From: Longispora fulva
GTDB lineage: Bacteria; Actinomycetota; Actinomycetes; Mycobacteriales; Micromonosporaceae
Assembly: GCF_015751905.1 (NCBI RefSeq)
Contig: NZ_JADOUF010000001.1
Location: 2,170,001 to 2,234,000 of the forward strand
Direction of reading: 5' to 3'
DNA length: 64,000 nt
Positions 32,625 through 40,558 of this stretch are shown here, piece after piece. Within the stretch, counting starts at the first letter, position 1. The number at the start of each line of letters is the position of its first letter. The notes under the pieces are model-generated. The model was not told the origin of the DNA. It did not search any database and saw only the letters and a program-made list of their open reading frames with translations. The translations under genes and the position numbers were made by a program.

Positions 32625-33938
32625 ATGGCCGATCCCGTGAAGCGTTTGGGCTCACGCCGGCTCCTGTCCGACGTCTACGGACCGGGAGCTCAGGCCGGCA
32701 ACAACGGGGCACCCGACGCCTACGTCGGGCAGCTGCGCTTTGACGCGCTGCTCGCCGAGACGCTGGTGCTGCCAGACAGCTGGATCCTCGATGGGAGATT
32801 CTTCCTGGGAACCGCGCCGGCGGTGTTGCTGGATCTGGTTGGGCGGGGCGCGCACCTTCGACGCCTGCCGCTGGAGGTGCGCACCCGGTCCACGGCGCGT
32901 CCCGGGGGTCGGTTGGCCGATGCGCTCCGCGCCAACCTGCTGCCCTCCGAAGGCAAGACCACCCTGAATCCCTGCCAGCAATGGGGGATCAGCGACACCG
33001 GTCTGCGGACCGGCATCGCGGCGGCTCTGGGGCGCACTCCGGAGCGGTTGCTGCGCCCGCGCCTGGACCGCGCTTCAGATCTTGAGGTGCCCGGCGTGCT
33101 TCGCACGTTTCTGTCCGAGCTGTCCGGCGGCGCGGCGGACGAAGACCTGGGGCTGATGGAGACTGGCTGGCGGCGGTGGATCGAGGCGGAGCGTGCCGGC
33201 GTGCTGCGGGTCGTGCCGTGGGAGGGGCGGCTGCGCATCGGGCATCCCGACCTGTCGCTGCCGGCTGAACGCCTCGTTTCGCATGAGGGTCGTGAGCTCC
33301 TGCGGCGGATCGAGGATAGTGGGAGCCGGGACCTGCGTACCTCCGCCATCGCCAGGATGATCGCCGCCACCGAGCTTCCGTCCACGGATGCCGACACTCT
33401 GGGCCGCTGGCTGCATGCCGCCTGGCACACGGCTTCGGCCCGCCAGCACCATGCGGATGTCGCCTACACGGTGCCCGCAGGTGGTCGGGCCCTGAATCCG
33501 TTGGAACACGCCCTCGACCACGACGAGCCAGACATAGTGCTCATCGACGACCTCCTGCCGGCGCTCAGCGCGCTGGACGGCGCCGGGTACGGGCGCTTTA
33601 CCCACCTACACGCCCGCCGACTGGCCCGGATCTGGAACGACGGCGACGTTGGCGACGTGCGCAGGCTCGTCGCCGACCTGACCGAGACGCTCACCAGCGT
33701 GCGGAACCCACGCCGGACGGGCAGCCGCGCCTGGGCCGCCATCAGCCTCGCGGCGGGCAGCTCGGCCGTGGCGACCGCGCCACTGGCCGCCCAGGGCCCC
33801 GTGGCGGTGATCGCCACGACAGCCCTGGCCACGGTCGCGTCCCTCAGCGCCGGCGTCCTCAGCTACTCCCAGCAGGCCCATGGCGGTGCCGGCCGCCGGC
33901 GGGTGCTGCGTTACCTGCGCCGACGCGCGCACCCGTAG
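32625..33938 (+). CDS. Hypothetical protein with hydrophobic C-terminus
   Basis: 437 residues from ATG 32625 (an in-frame start at 32535 would overlap the candidate operator). The sequence is mostly soluble (GSRRLLSDVYGPGAQAGNNGAPDAYVGQ near the start) with LPDSWILDGRFFLG and a middle rich in Leu/Arg. Two short hydrophobic stretches sit near the end (AWAAISLAAGSSAVATAPLAA, GPVAVIATTALATVASLSAG), perhaps membrane-active or membrane-anchored. No known domain was recognised. It is divergent from the RiPP operon and shares its promoter region, so a link (for example immunity) cannot be excluded, but nothing shows it. Confidence 0.6.
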   Translation: MADPVKRLGSRRLLSDVYGPGAQAGNNGAPDAYVGQLRFDALLAETLVLPDSWILDGRFFLGTAPAVLLDLVGRGAHLRRLPLEVRTRSTARPGGRLADALRANLLPSEGKTTLNPCQQWGISDTGLRTGIAAALGRTPERLLRPRLDRASDLEVPGVLRTFLSELSGGAADEDLGLMETGWRRWIEAERAGVLRVVPWEGRLRIGHPDLSLPAERLVSHEGRELLRRIEDSGSRDLRTSAIARMIAATELPSTDADTLGRWLHAAWHTASARQHHADVAYTVPAGGRALNPLEHALDHDEPDIVLIDDLLPALSALDGAGYGRFTHLHARRLARIWNDGDVGDVRRLVADLTETLTSVRNPRRTGSRAWAAISLAAGSSAVATAPLAAQGPVAVIATTALATVASLSAGVLSYSQQAHGGAGRRRVLRYLRRRAHP

Positions 33939-34283
33939 GAAATCTTGGTGAGGCCGATTTCGTGACGGCAGACGAATCAGCTCGACGACTCCGGCAGGCC
34001 GGCTCCGGACATCACCGATCCCGCTACCGGCTGTGCCCGCCAGCTCGGCGCGATGGCCTCCCGCCGGTGAAGCGCCCCGGCACGCCAGGTCGCCGCCTGC
34101 CCCGAGCACAGCTCGCTGACCGCGAGCTGCGGGCGGCGTCCTGGCGTACCGCGAACATGGCCCCGCGATCGGCACCCGGAGTTCGGCTGGCTCCGCCCCG
34201 AACTGATCCGGCTGGTCGCCGGACACCTTCCGTGGGCTGCGGGTCGCGCGCGATGCCGGGGACCGCGTTGGGCAGGCTCGCGA
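33939..34283. other. 345 bases without a supported gene
   Basis: Lies between two convergent genes. Frames are open on both strands, as expected at this GC content, but none has a recognisable product or a ribosome binding site. No strong hairpin was seen. Confidence 0.5.
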
Positions 34284-34652
34284 CTACGTGTAGTTCCTCA
34301 ACCATCCGTCGGCACCGGTGCACCCGTTGACGATCGTCATGTGGTATCTGCCGTGCAGCCCGTAGATGGTGCCGGCCGCCGTGGCGTTCTGCGGGACGGA
34401 GCCGGAGGCGACCACCGCGCCGTTGTCCCCGTCCACGATCCGCCAGTCCGCGCCACACAGCGAGCCGGAACCCATCCAGTACCGGATCCAGTGCTGCGAA
34501 CTGTGCGAGGTGATGTCGCCGGACCGGCAGCTGGTGAAGTGGACCCGGCAGTAGGCGGTGTCGAAAGCCGCCTGAGCCGGACTCGCGGTGAGGCCGAGGG
34601 TGGCGACCGTAGCCGTCGCCGTATCGAATCCCCTGCCCACTGTGCTCTTCAT
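34284..34652 (-). CDS. Small secreted Cys-containing protein
   Basis: 122 residues from ATG 34652, with GAGGAA upstream. The N-terminus looks like a signal peptide (VATLGLTASPAQAAF). The mature part of about 90 residues has four Cys (AYCRVHFTSC, GSLCGADW, VNGCTGAD), suggesting two disulfides, and many Trp, Tyr and Gly (HWIRYWMGSGS, DGDNGAVVASGSVPQ, GRYHMTIV). This composition resembles small secreted beta proteins of actinobacteria. No function was recognised. Confidence 0.65.
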   Translation of the reverse strand: MKSTVGRGFDTATATVATLGLTASPAQAAFDTAYCRVHFTSCRSGDITSHSSQHWIRYWMGSGSLCGADWRIVDGDNGAVVASGSVPQNATAAGTIYGLHGRYHMTIVNGCTGADGWLRNYT

Positions 34653-34790
34653 CGAGTGTTCCTCACTTTCTTCGATGGGTGCGGTCCCCGCCGGCGCCGC
34701 GCGCGACCGCATCCGGTTCGCGGCGCCGATGCGCGCCTCACCCGGACAGCGTGCGGGCCGCCGGTAGCAGTCTGGTAGCGGGCGCTGTTC

Positions 34791-37700
34791 CTAGGGCCAG
34801 GTCAGCTCGGGCAGCCAGGTCACCGGGTGGGGTGCGGCACGGTGGCCGGTTTCGGAGAGAGTCGCTCGCGCTCGCTCGGCCAGCGTCCGGTCGTCGCGGA
34901 CGGCGGCCAGAACCAGGCCCGCCTGCCCCTCCAGGAGGAGGAGTCCGTCAGCCACGGCGCGGTCGTGGGCCCGCTGCGCGTACAGCCCAGCGGACGCACG
35001 ATCGTCCATTCCGAAGAAGATGATGGCGTGGCACAGTTCGCATTCCGTGATGTAGTTGGAGTTCTGTAGCCGGGTCGCGACGTCCAGCGCCGTGCCGAGT
35101 CGACGCAACGCCGCCTCGGGTCGACCGGTTTCGGCGAGGATCGTGGCCTCGGTGAGCCAGGCATGGACGCCGGACAGGTCGTCGCCGGCGTTCTCGAGCG
35201 CCTCGGCCGAGGCCGCGGCGATCGGCAACGCCCCGGCGTAGTCGCCGAGATCTCGCAGCGCCTTGGCCACCTGGATGTCGACGATCGCCCGCGCGTGCGT
35301 GGCGTGGACGGAAACCAGCAGGTCGTGGGCCTCGCGGGCGTGGCTCAGGGCCGCGGCGGCATCCCCCCGCAGCCGCCTCGCCCAGGCGAGCAGGCTCAGG
35401 TCGACGCTGACCGGGTACGCGCCGGCGTTCGCGTCCACGGTGCCCGCCAGCGCCTGCTCCAGGTACTCGGTGCCACCGACCAGGTTGCCCCTCAGCAGGC
35501 ACACCGTGCCCAGCCGGTTGAGGATGGTGGACTTTCGCATCGCCACCGGCTCCTGGTCGTACACCGTGAGCGCCTCGACGAGGTGGTCTTCCGCCTCCGC
35601 GAGCCGGCCGAGGAAGAAGCACGCGGCCCCCAGGTTCGACAGGAACCCGACCCGGGCCTCCGCCCAACTCGCCTGCTGGGCGAGGCGGCTTCCGCAGGTG
35701 CCCGGCCCCAGGACGTCCCGTGGACGCCCGGCGAACAACGCGGCATTGGCCAGACCGTAGTGCAGGGCCGCCTGGGCGCGGACATCGCCGGCGGCCTCGG
35801 CCAGGGGAAGCGCCATCCGGGACAGCCGGCTCAGGTCGCCGAGTTCCCGCTCGCCACAGAGATGGGCGCGGATGGCCACGGTCAACAGCCAGGCCATGGA
35901 CCGCGGGCCTGTGGCAGCGGCGTACTCTGCCGCGGCGATGACGTTGAGCCGTTCCGCCACCAGCCACTGGCGGGCCGTCACGGCGTCGGGGAACGACGCC
36001 GGCGTGCCGGCCGCCGGGAGGCTCAGCGTCTGCGGGTGGGTCAGCTCCGTCGCGGCCTCGACATGCCCGAGATAGAACGCCATCAGCCGGTGCACGGCCG
36101 GGTCGACGTCGCCGGCCAACTCGGACGCGTACTCGCGCAGCAGGTCGTGCAGCGTGAAGCGACCGGGGGCCGGTTCTATGACGAGGTTCGCCGCGACCAG
36201 CCGGTGCAGGGTGGCCGCGACCAGTTCCGGGGCGAGTCCGGTCAGAGCGGCCACCGCCGGGACGGTGAAGTCGGCGCCGGGAGCGGGACCGAGCATGCCG
36301 AACACCCGCCGGTCACCGGGGTTCAGCGACGCGTAGGACATGTCGAACGCTGCCCGTAGTGTGCTGGCCGGGTCCTCCGCGATCTCCAACCGGGAGAGCC
36401 GGCCGGGGCCGGCGAGCAGGGCGAGCTGCTCGGCGACCGTCCGGTGCGGGTTGTCCGCCAGAACGGCGGCCGTGATCCGCAACGCCAGCGGGAGGTACCC
36501 GCACGCGCGCACCAGGTCGGCGGTGGCCTGCGGCTCGGCGGCGACCCGCGTGTGGCCGGCGATGCTCGCGACCAGCTCGACGCTGTCGGCCGCCGACAGG
36601 ACGTCGAGGGTCAGGCGGCGTGCGCCGTCACGGACGATGAGCCCGGTCAGCGTGTCCCGGCTGGTGACCACCACGAGACATGTGCGGCTGCCCGGCAGCA
36701 GGGGCCGGACCTGTTCGGCCGAGCGCGCGTTGTCCAGAACCACGAGGACACTACGGTCCGCCAGGAGCGTCCGGTAAATGTCCGCAGCGGATTCCTCGTC
36801 GTCCGGGATCCTGTCGGCGGGTACCCCCAGCGAGCGCAGGAACCGTCGGAGCACCGCGACGGGGGCTGCCGGCTCCCGCCGGTCGAATCCCCGCAGGTCG
36901 GCGAAGAGCTGGCCACCGGGAAACCGGTGCCGCACCCGGTGCCCCCAGCGCACGGTCAGGGCCGTCTTCCCCACCCCGGCGATGCCGGTCACGGAGTGGA
37001 TGACCACCGGCGGGTTGGCCGCGCCCGGCTGCGGGAGGTACGCGTCGAGCTCGCGCAACTGCCCGTGCCGGCCAGCGAACGGTGCGATGTCAGCCGGCAG
37101 TAGTGCCGGTGCCGTCCCTCCCGCGACGCTGTCGGCTTCACCGTGCAGGACGACATGATGCGCCTGTTGGAGGCCGGCACCGGGCTCGACGCCCAGCTCA
37201 TCGGTGAGGAGGACGTAGGCGGCCCGGTAGGCGGCCAGCGCGTCGGACTGCCGCCCGGAACGGTACAGCGCGAGGATCAGTCGCTCCCGCAGCGGTTCGC
37301 GGTACGGATGCCGCTCGATGAGGTGCGGGAGCTCCGCGACCAGTTCGGCGTACCGGCCGAGTCCCAGGTCCGCCCCTGATTTCTCCTCCGCCGCGGCGAT
37401 CCGCAGTTCCTCGAGCCCGGACGCGGCTGACGCGGCCAGCGGCATGTCGAGGACGTCGGCGTACGCCGCCCCGCGCCACAGCGCCAGCGCCCGCGCGTAC
37501 CCGGTACTCGCCGACACCAGGTCCCCGGCCCGGAGGTCGGCCAGCGCGGCGAGGCGCAGCTCGGTGAACCTGTGCGCATCGAGCACGCCCAGGCCGAGGT
37601 CGACCACGTAGCCGGCCGGGGTGTGCCGCACGAGCTGCGGCACGCCGAGGGCGCGCCGCAGCCGCATGACGTAGACCTGGAGGGTCTTTCGGGCCGTGGG

Positions 37701-37868
37701 CGGTGGCTTCCCGTCCCAGATGGCATCGGCGACGACGGCGGCGGGCACCGCGCGCCCCTCGTGGCACAGCAGCACGGCGAGTGTCCGCCGCACCATCGGG
37801 GTGCCCAGCTCGAGTCGCGTCTGTCCGCGCGTCGCCATCAGGGGACCCAACACCCCGAACTCGATCAC
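34791..37868 (-). CDS. SARP/AfsR-type transcriptional regulator with NB-ARC and TPR domains
   Basis: 1025 residues from GTG 37868. Domains in order: an OmpR-type winged helix (about 1-90: FGVLGPLMATRGQTRLELG, QVYVMRLRRALG), a bacterial transcriptional activation domain (about 95-240, including LIERHPYREPLRERLILALYRSGRQ), an NB-ARC ATPase domain (P-loop TGIAGVGKTAL near residue 300; VLVVLDNARSAEQVRPLLPG as Walker B region), and a TPR region from about 660 to the end. This is the large AfsR-like architecture of Streptomyces antibiotic regulators. It may respond to a signal through the NB-ARC/TPR part. The target is not evident; it is about 2.3 kb from the RiPP promoter. Confidence 0.93.
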   Translation of the reverse strand: MIEFGVLGPLMATRGQTRLELGTPMVRRTLAVLLCHEGRAVPAAVVADAIWDGKPPPTARKTLQVYVMRLRRALGVPQLVRHTPAGYVVDLGLGVLDAHRFTELRLAALADLRAGDLVSASTGYARALALWRGAAYADVLDMPLAASAASGLEELRIAAAEEKSGADLGLGRYAELVAELPHLIERHPYREPLRERLILALYRSGRQSDALAAYRAAYVLLTDELGVEPGAGLQQAHHVVLHGEADSVAGGTAPALLPADIAPFAGRHGQLRELDAYLPQPGAANPPVVIHSVTGIAGVGKTALTVRWGHRVRHRFPGGQLFADLRGFDRREPAAPVAVLRRFLRSLGVPADRIPDDEESAADIYRTLLADRSVLVVLDNARSAEQVRPLLPGSRTCLVVVTSRDTLTGLIVRDGARRLTLDVLSAADSVELVASIAGHTRVAAEPQATADLVRACGYLPLALRITAAVLADNPHRTVAEQLALLAGPGRLSRLEIAEDPASTLRAAFDMSYASLNPGDRRVFGMLGPAPGADFTVPAVAALTGLAPELVAATLHRLVAANLVIEPAPGRFTLHDLLREYASELAGDVDPAVHRLMAFYLGHVEAATELTHPQTLSLPAAGTPASFPDAVTARQWLVAERLNVIAAAEYAAATGPRSMAWLLTVAIRAHLCGERELGDLSRLSRMALPLAEAAGDVRAQAALHYGLANAALFAGRPRDVLGPGTCGSRLAQQASWAEARVGFLSNLGAACFFLGRLAEAEDHLVEALTVYDQEPVAMRKSTILNRLGTVCLLRGNLVGGTEYLEQALAGTVDANAGAYPVSVDLSLLAWARRLRGDAAAALSHAREAHDLLVSVHATHARAIVDIQVAKALRDLGDYAGALPIAAASAEALENAGDDLSGVHAWLTEATILAETGRPEAALRRLGTALDVATRLQNSNYITECELCHAIIFFGMDDRASAGLYAQRAHDRAVADGLLLLEGQAGLVLAAVRDDRTLAERARATLSETGHRAAPHPVTWLPELTWP

Positions 37869-37877
37869 CGGTCAAGC

Positions 37878-38075
37878 CTAGTCCACTACGGACGGTGCCG
37901 GGACTGGCCGTTTGATCTCGTCGGCCACCAGATGCGGGATCATCACCTCGCGCAGATTGCCCAGATGTACCGGCCCAGACGGGCTCAACCCCGACGCGCA
38001 CACGATCGGCCCCGCCACGCCGCGCTGTGCCGCCTCGGCGATCACCTCATCCGCGAACCGTGAGACCCAGTCACC
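37878..38075 (-). pseudogene. N-terminal fragment of a class I lysyl-tRNA synthetase
   Basis: About 65 residues match the start of class I (archaeal-type) LysRS: DWVSRFADEVIAEAAQRG, then ASGLSPSGPVHLGN, where HLGN is the HIGH ATP-binding motif, then LREVMIPHLVADEIKR. Immediately afterwards the similarity stops (PVPAPSVVD, stop). The remaining about 500 residues, including KMSKS, are absent from the window. No start codon is near the expected N-terminus. The truncated 3' end abuts the SARP gene start, which suggests a deletion or insertion event placed the regulator here. Confidence 0.7.
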
Positions 38076-38428
38076 CTCGCTATCATGTGGTGCGACGCCC
38101 GCCGCGGCACCGAGTTCGGCACCACAACGCTGGACGCGGCCGAACTCGTCCGCTACCGCCACACCGGAACGGGCATGCGCGCTGAAACGCTGCACCGCTC
38201 AGTGCTCCGCGTCGTCTGACGGGGCGCGGGCGCGCCGGCGATCGCGACGATGGAGACGCCCTGCCCTCCGGCCAGCGTGACCACGGCCGTTGAGCGTGCC
38301 GGGGCGGCGGTCGGGAAGTGTTCGGCCCAGGTGGTTTGATGGTGGCGAGGTTGTCCCAGGATGGCGTCGAAGATCTGGGCGAGATCGGCAAAAGCGGCGG
38401 TGCGGACGGCGACGGGCGGGGAGGCGAC
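38076..38428. other. 353 bases between LysRS fragment and methyltransferase
   Basis: Contains one short plus-strand frame, 38085-38219 (44 residues: begins MWCDARRGTEFGTTTLDAAE, ends HRSVLRVV), without a ribosome binding site. It may be a fragment of another gene. Nothing else was recognised. This looks like a scar region. Confidence 0.4.
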
Positions 38429-39211
38429 GTGAGTGCCGGGTTCGCGGCGGGTGAGGACCGGTGGCGGGCCCGTCTGGGCACGCTCCGTCAGGTTGTCCGC
38501 CAGGAGCTGGTGACACGACAGCTCGCGGTTCACCTGCCGGATCTGCCGCTTCGGCGAGTCCTTGACGTCGGATGCGGCCAGGGCACCCAGGCCCTCGCTC
38601 TGGCACGTCGGGGTCACCTGGTGACCGGGCTGGACTCCTCGCCCCAGCTCCTGGACGACTTCGCCGCCGCCGTGGGCGCGCAGGCTCCTGAGGTACGCGC
38701 GCGGGTGCGGATCGTGCTGGGGGATGCCGAGCGGCTCGGTGAGCTGTTCGGGCCGGCGAGCTTCGATGCCGTTTTGTGCCACGGCGTACTCATGTACTTC
38801 GCCGATCCGGGGCCGCTGCTGAGCGCGATCGCGTGGCTGCTGGTTCCAGGCGGGACCGTGTCACTGCTGGTGCGCAACGGCGACGCCCTGGCGATGCGGC
38901 CCGGACTGCTGGGCGACTGGGCGAGCGCCGAACGAGCGTTCGAGGGGACCTCCTACCTCAACCGGCTCGGAGTGAACGCCAGAGCCGACCGCCTGGAGGA
39001 CCTGGTAGCAGAGCTTGCTCGTAGGCAACTGTCCACGCAGGAGTGGTACGGGGTCCGGGTGTTCACCGACGCCGCCTCCGCCGAGGCCCCGCTGCCCGAT
39101 CCCCAACAACTCGATGCTCTCCTCGACGCCGAAGAACGCGCGGGAAGAACCGACCCCTACCGCCACGTCGCGTCGCTCCTTCATGTGATCGCCTTGCGCG
39201 GTGAAGGGTGA
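38429..39211 (+). CDS. Class I SAM-dependent methyltransferase
   Basis: 260 residues from GTG 38429, chosen because GGGGAGG lies 5 bases upstream; the frame is open 111 bases further 5'. The SAM-binding motif RRVLDVGCGQGTQALALARRG is canonical (motif I), followed by VTGLDSSPQLLDDF (acidic residue binding the ribose), FDAVLCHGVLMYF and LLVPGGTVSLLVRN. After that comes a lid region with MRPGLLGDWASAERAF and YLNRLGVNARAD, a layout resembling CmoM-like tRNA methyltransferases. Substrate not certain. It ends before a strong hairpin. Confidence 0.87.
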   Translation: MSAGFAAGEDRWRARLGTLRQVVRQELVTRQLAVHLPDLPLRRVLDVGCGQGTQALALARRGHLVTGLDSSPQLLDDFAAAVGAQAPEVRARVRIVLGDAERLGELFGPASFDAVLCHGVLMYFADPGPLLSAIAWLLVPGGTVSLLVRNGDALAMRPGLLGDWASAERAFEGTSYLNRLGVNARADRLEDLVAELARRQLSTQEWYGVRVFTDAASAEAPLPDPQQLDALLDAEERAGRTDPYRHVASLLHVIALRGEG

Positions 39212-39229
39212 AGGCTACGCCGGCTATTC

Positions 39230-39270
39230 GGGGCGAGGCGGCGGGGGAGCAACCTGCGCCGCCTCGCCCC
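39230..39270. terminator. Bidirectional hairpin, 14-bp perfect stem
   Basis: GGGGCGAGGCGGCG pairs perfectly with CGCCGCCTCGCCCC around a 13-base loop, between the convergent methyltransferase and protease genes. Confidence 0.8.
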
Positions 39271-39278
39271 GACCGCCG

Positions 39279-40109
39279 TTACGGCTTGGTGAGCAGGCAG
39301 CCGCTGACCGTCAGGTTGATCCGCCGGCTGGCGTCGAGGCAGGTGGTGAACCAGTAGGTCTCCTGGCCGTAGCTCTGCCCCAGGTACGCGTGCGTGGTCC
39401 CGTCCGCGTCGACCTCGCACGGGTTGTTGAGCGTGCACATCGCGCCGTCGTCGTTGCCGGTGTTGTTGATCCCGACGACCTGCCCGCTGGCCGTGTCCAC
39501 GATCGGCGAGCCGGACGTGCCGTGGATCGTGTTGCAGCCCGTGTTGTAGCGGATCGAGTCGTGCCAGGTCCACTCGCCCTCGCGCAGGGTGGGCACGAAC
39601 CCGTTGACGGAGCAGGTCCAGACCTGCTTCCAGTACCCGGACGGGATGAACATGCTCGAACCGTTGGCCGGGTGGCCGGCCGACAGGGTCATCGCGGTCA
39701 CGCCGAAGGAGCTGCGCAGCTGGGCGTAGGTGCGCGACAGCCGGTACAGCGAGACGTCGGTGCCGGTCATCGTCGCGTACAGCAGGGTGTCCGCGCGCAC
39801 CGTGCCGAGGTTCGCGCCGGTCGAGCTGAGCAGGGTGCCCGACCGGGTGCTCTTCTTGTTCTGCAGCACCACGCCCGCGCTGAGGAAGCCGCCCTCGTAG
39901 CAGTGGCCGTTGGTCAACATCAGCGCCCTGTCGGAGTCGACCGAGCTGGGGTAGCGCACGAGCGAGGCGGAGCAGTTGTTCAACGCGATGGTCGCGTTGA
40001 GGCTGGGCGTCACGGCGAGGCCGGGGGCCGCAGCGGCTGGGGACGCGGTGCCGGCGAGCGCGGCGGCGAGCGCCACGGCCGCCAGGACGAGGGGGGTCCG
40101 TCGGAACAT
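39279..40109 (-). CDS. Secreted trypsin-like serine protease (S1 family)
   Basis: 276 residues from ATG 40109. A signal peptide covers about residues 1-28 (LVLAAVALAAALAGTASPAAAAPG). The triad is complete: His in LMLTNGHCYEGG, Asp in GTDVSLYRLS, Ser in HGTSGSPIVD. Six or more Cys in the mature part suggest disulfides (NCSAS, GHCYE, TCSVNG, TGCNTI, MCTLNNPC, TTCLD). No propeptide of notable length is visible. It should act outside the cell on proteins. In contrast to the remnant at 7506, this gene is intact. Confidence 0.92.
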   Translation of the reverse strand: MFRRTPLVLAAVALAAALAGTASPAAAAPGLAVTPSLNATIALNNCSASLVRYPSSVDSDRALMLTNGHCYEGGFLSAGVVLQNKKSTRSGTLLSSTGANLGTVRADTLLYATMTGTDVSLYRLSRTYAQLRSSFGVTAMTLSAGHPANGSSMFIPSGYWKQVWTCSVNGFVPTLREGEWTWHDSIRYNTGCNTIHGTSGSPIVDTASGQVVGINNTGNDDGAMCTLNNPCEVDADGTTHAYLGQSYGQETYWFTTCLDASRRINLTVSGCLLTKP

Positions 40110-40558
40110 GAACTCTCCATTGAGTCAGGGGACAGCGCGCCCGAGGGGCCGGGTGCGCGGCCGGCCGCCGCGGCGGTCTGGCGACTGGTGAGGAGCAGTA
40201 TGGTCGATGACGAACGCTATCGACAGCGCCGAATGTTCGGTACCGGTGAAGGTCTATCGAACTCGCCGTCGCCTATTGCGCCACAGTAATGATCGCGGTC
40301 ATGCGCGCTGTCGCGGCAGGAGGTCGTGGTGGCGGAGATGATCGTGTTCCTGGTGATCGCATTGGTGGCGGCGTTCGTGCCGGCGGTCGCCGACCCCTGA
40401 TTACAGGAGAGGGCCGGTGGCTCTCGGCACGGCCGTGCCACGCGCCGTTGTGCCCGACAGGGCAGCAGACCTGCCCTGATGGCTGCCCGCCGTAGGGCTG
40501 TCCGGGCCGGCTGGGCCGGGAAGGGTGGATCTCACTGTACGGAGTGGAGGGACTCGCC
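40110..40558. other. 449 bases between divergent genes, with a possible tiny membrane peptide
   Basis: Should hold the promoters of the protease and the propeller protein. One short frame is notable: 40329-40400 (+), AGGAGG 5 bases before GTG 40329, coding a 23-residue peptide whose body is MIVFLVIALVAAFVPAVADP, one transmembrane helix. It could be a small membrane protein or a chance frame. Nothing else was recognised. Confidence 0.35.

Noticed and set aside
34172-34290. Plus-strand stretch reading FGWLRPELIRLVAGHLP
   Set aside because: It looked like a possible gene remnant but is too short and matches no family I can name.
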